NCBI GenBank assembly: GCA_003994795.1
Contig: AP018269.1
Span: forward strand, 5,643,254 to 5,707,253
Length of the DNA: 64,000 bases
Reading direction: 5' to 3'
DNA from: Cylindrospermum sp. NIES-4074
GTDB taxonomy: Bacteria; Cyanobacteriota; Cyanobacteriia; Cyanobacteriales; Nostocaceae
Part shown: piece after piece, positions 62,836-64,000 of the stretch
Numbering within the stretch: position 1 is the stretch's first letter
Layout of the letters: each line of letters begins with the position of its first letter
Made by a program: the position numbers and the translations under genes
Notes under the pieces: generated by a model
Told to the model about the DNA's origin: nothing
The model's database searches: none
Seen by the model: only the letters and a program-made list of their open reading frames with translations

Positions 62836-63366
62836 TTAATTATTAGGGATCACTTGGTGAGATTCACTATTACCATCACCATTCTTATCAATTAATAATT
62901 CTGAGTTATTGATCTTATATATAGTTTTTCCATATCGAGCAATATAAGTAACTTCATTTGGATCATAAGTAGCAGTTAATGGTGGACTAGTACTTCCTGT
63001 CTTCTTAAAAACACCTATGTAGTAAAACTGTTGTTCGTTATTCTTATCCTTGCAAATATAAACATTATAACTATCAGTATTAAAATAGATTTCTTTCAGA
63101 TATCCATTTGTATCGCAAGGATCTGAAGACTGCTCTTGCTCTTGTGAATCTGGCTTTTGTGATTGTGAAGACTGCTCTTGCTCTTGTGAATCTGGCTTTT
63201 GTGATTGTGAAGACTGCTCTTGCTCTTGTGATTGTGAAGATAAATTTGTAACAGATTGCTGTGAATTTGTGTCTAAAGGGATGAAAAAATACATCACACA
63301 AACAACACATAATCCATATAAAGAAGCAAAAATGGAAGCTTGTGTCCAGTTTCCCACAATTAACAC
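62836..63366 (-). CDS. membrane-anchored hypothetical protein with Ser/Gln/Glu repeats
   Basis: A 176-residue protein with an N-terminal membrane segment (about 8-30) and a linker containing a 14-residue repeat (SSQSQKPDSQEQEQ, about 2.5 copies; 42 bases in DNA). The C-terminal domain (about 88-176) is beta-rich with Tyr (YLKEIYFNTDSYNVYICKDK, YYIGVFKKTGSTSPPL, YIARYGKTIYKINNSELLID), of a kind seen at the end of cyanobacterial surface proteins with unknown function. It lies between two inverted MITE copies, alone. Confidence 0.65.
   Translation of the reverse strand: MLIVGNWTQASIFASLYGLCVVCVMYFFIPLDTNSQQSVTNLSSQSQEQEQSSQSQKPDSQEQEQSSQSQKPDSQEQEQSSDPCDTNGYLKEIYFNTDSYNVYICKDKNNEQQFYYIGVFKKTGSTSPPLTATYDPNEVTYIARYGKTIYKINNSELLIDKNGDGNSESHQVIPNN
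63102..63240 (-). repeat. 42-base tandem repeat inside the hypothetical gene
   Basis: About 2.5 units beginning GAAGACTGCTCTTGCTCTTG on the plus strand encode the Ser/Gln/Glu linker. The unit length is a multiple of three, so copy-number change would keep the frame. Confidence 0.8.
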
Positions 63367-63445
63367 CGTAAAAACGTCAACACAAATTATGATGCATATT
63401 GGGATATATAAAATGAATTTTAGACAAAATTAATATTTAAAACTA

Positions 63446-63575
63446 GCCCTTTCAAGGTGATCAACGAAGATCCGTTGTTTCAGTGTTATCATCCTGAGTT
63501 CTCCGCTCAGATTTGGGGTTTTTTGAAGGTCGAAATAACCAATCTTCGTTCCAAATTACACCACCTTGAAAGGGC
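63446..63575 (-). repeat. 130-bp MITE, copy 2 (inverted), with TA target duplication
   Basis: The reverse complement of 62501-62630 with only a handful of differences and the same length, flanked by TA on both sides. Confidence 0.85.
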
Positions 63576-63621
63576 TAATCCAGATAACTTAGCATCCCAG
63601 CTATCTGAAATTTGGATGTCA

Positions 63622-63904
63622 TATTATGTCCGGTTAAATAGTTATAATTAAATGTAGGTTGGGGAGCCAGTGCGTTGGGGAGACAGCGCCGTGGTGAGGC
63701 AGCGCGGTCTTGGGGGTTTCCCCCATGAGCGACTGCCGAAAGGGTTTCCCGACTTGAGGCGACTGTCGTCGGCTCTGCCGACTTAAAGCAACTGGCGTTT
63801 GAGGGACGAAGCCCAACACAACCTGTATGAATGTTGGGTTCTCACACGGTAAGCCCAACCTACTAATAAAAGTTTTATGCTAACTAATTATCCGGACATG
63901 ATAT
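63622..63904. repeat. ATCATGTCCGG-family element, copy 3
   Basis: The ends TTATGTCCGGTTAAATAGTT and (complement) ATCATGTCCGGATAATTAG are related to those at 17825 and 40091. The interior differs: it has a nested inverted repeat GTAGGTTGGG/CCCAACCTAC (63654, 63857) and GC-rich short hairpins. Reading frames inside are taken as repeat content, not genes. Confidence 0.65.
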
Positions 63905-63930
63905 CATATGCTAAATAAATTTTTTGAAAA

Positions 63931-64000
63931 AGCGGGCGATGGGACTCGAACCCACGACATTCTGCATGGGAAGCAGACATTCTACCAACTGAATTACACC
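63931..64000 (-). tRNA. tRNA-Gly (anticodon CCC), 5' end cut by the window edge
   Basis: On the minus strand the sequence starts GGTGTAATTCAGTTGG and folds as a tRNA missing about three 5' bases. It has D arm ATTC/GAAT, anticodon stem TCTGC/GCAGA with loop TTCCCAT (anticodon CCC), T arm GTGGG-TTCGAGT-CCCAT and acceptor CGCCCGC with discriminator T. CCA is not encoded. Its 3' end is repeated at 61426-61449. Confidence 0.93.

Noticed and set aside
63457-63858. Short ORFs in the MITE and the GC-rich repeat near the right edge
   Set aside because: They are made of mobile repeat sequence present in other copies.

Overview
The window is chromosomal DNA of a filamentous, probably heterocyst-forming cyanobacterium of the Nostoc/Anabaena group. 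This rests on frequent HIP1 octamers (GCGATCGC), short GGTAATT/GGTAATG heptamer repeats, many small palindromic intergenic elements, and typical cyanobacterial genes: PcxA, cyanoexosortase, a CHAT/TPR-type protein, and a quinol-type terminal oxidase with DUF2231 partners. The species cannot be named from sequence alone. No rRNA, CRISPR array or intact insertion sequence was seen. One tRNA (Gly, CCC) is cut by the right edge.

Layout. 1-4.0 kb: edge of a TPR-type secreted protein, a small sigma-like factor, and a DUF2330/RnfD-like pair. 4.3-9.4 kb: two RTX proteins and a polysaccharide deacetylase, in a visible tandem duplication that left a 5' fragment of the deacetylase gene between the RTX genes. 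9.3-17.4 kb: an XRE regulator, PIN protein, MltA, PcxA, a UvrD/AddB-like ATPase, exosortase and MsrA. 18.4-29.0 kb: a one-strand cluster of an AGE-type epimerase, two DJ-1/PfpI proteins, an EthD-EthD-VOC fusion, NTF2-like proteins (one a pseudogene), a carboxymuconolactone-decarboxylase-like protein and a GH13 enzyme. It resembles no pathway I can name and is the best candidate for an undescribed system. 29.4-34.8 kb: dienelactone hydrolase, SsuA-like binding protein, flavin monooxygenase, alpha/beta hydrolase and quinone reductase. 34.8-43.4 kb: three histidine kinases, two of which are 940-residue fusions of an amino-acid-permease-like domain to PAS and kinase domains, plus the remnant of a fourth. 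43.8-46.1 kb: tmk, a beta-carbonic anhydrase and holB. 46.2-48.6 kb: a DUF4157/LysM protein overlapping a HEAT protein gene. 48.9-53.6 kb: a heme-copper oxidase operon without CuA ligands. 55.1-57.5 kb: an OvoA-type sulfoxide synthase and EgtD, a likely ergothioneine pathway. 57.5-61.4 kb: small proteins and an osmoprotectant ABC transporter.

The right end (61.4-64.0 kb) looks like a remnant integrative element. It starts at a 3' fragment of tRNA-Gly and ends at the nearly complete tRNA-Gly gene. Inside lie two inverted 130-bp MITEs around one membrane-anchored protein gene, a small membrane ORF, and a third copy of a repeat family seen twice elsewhere in the window.
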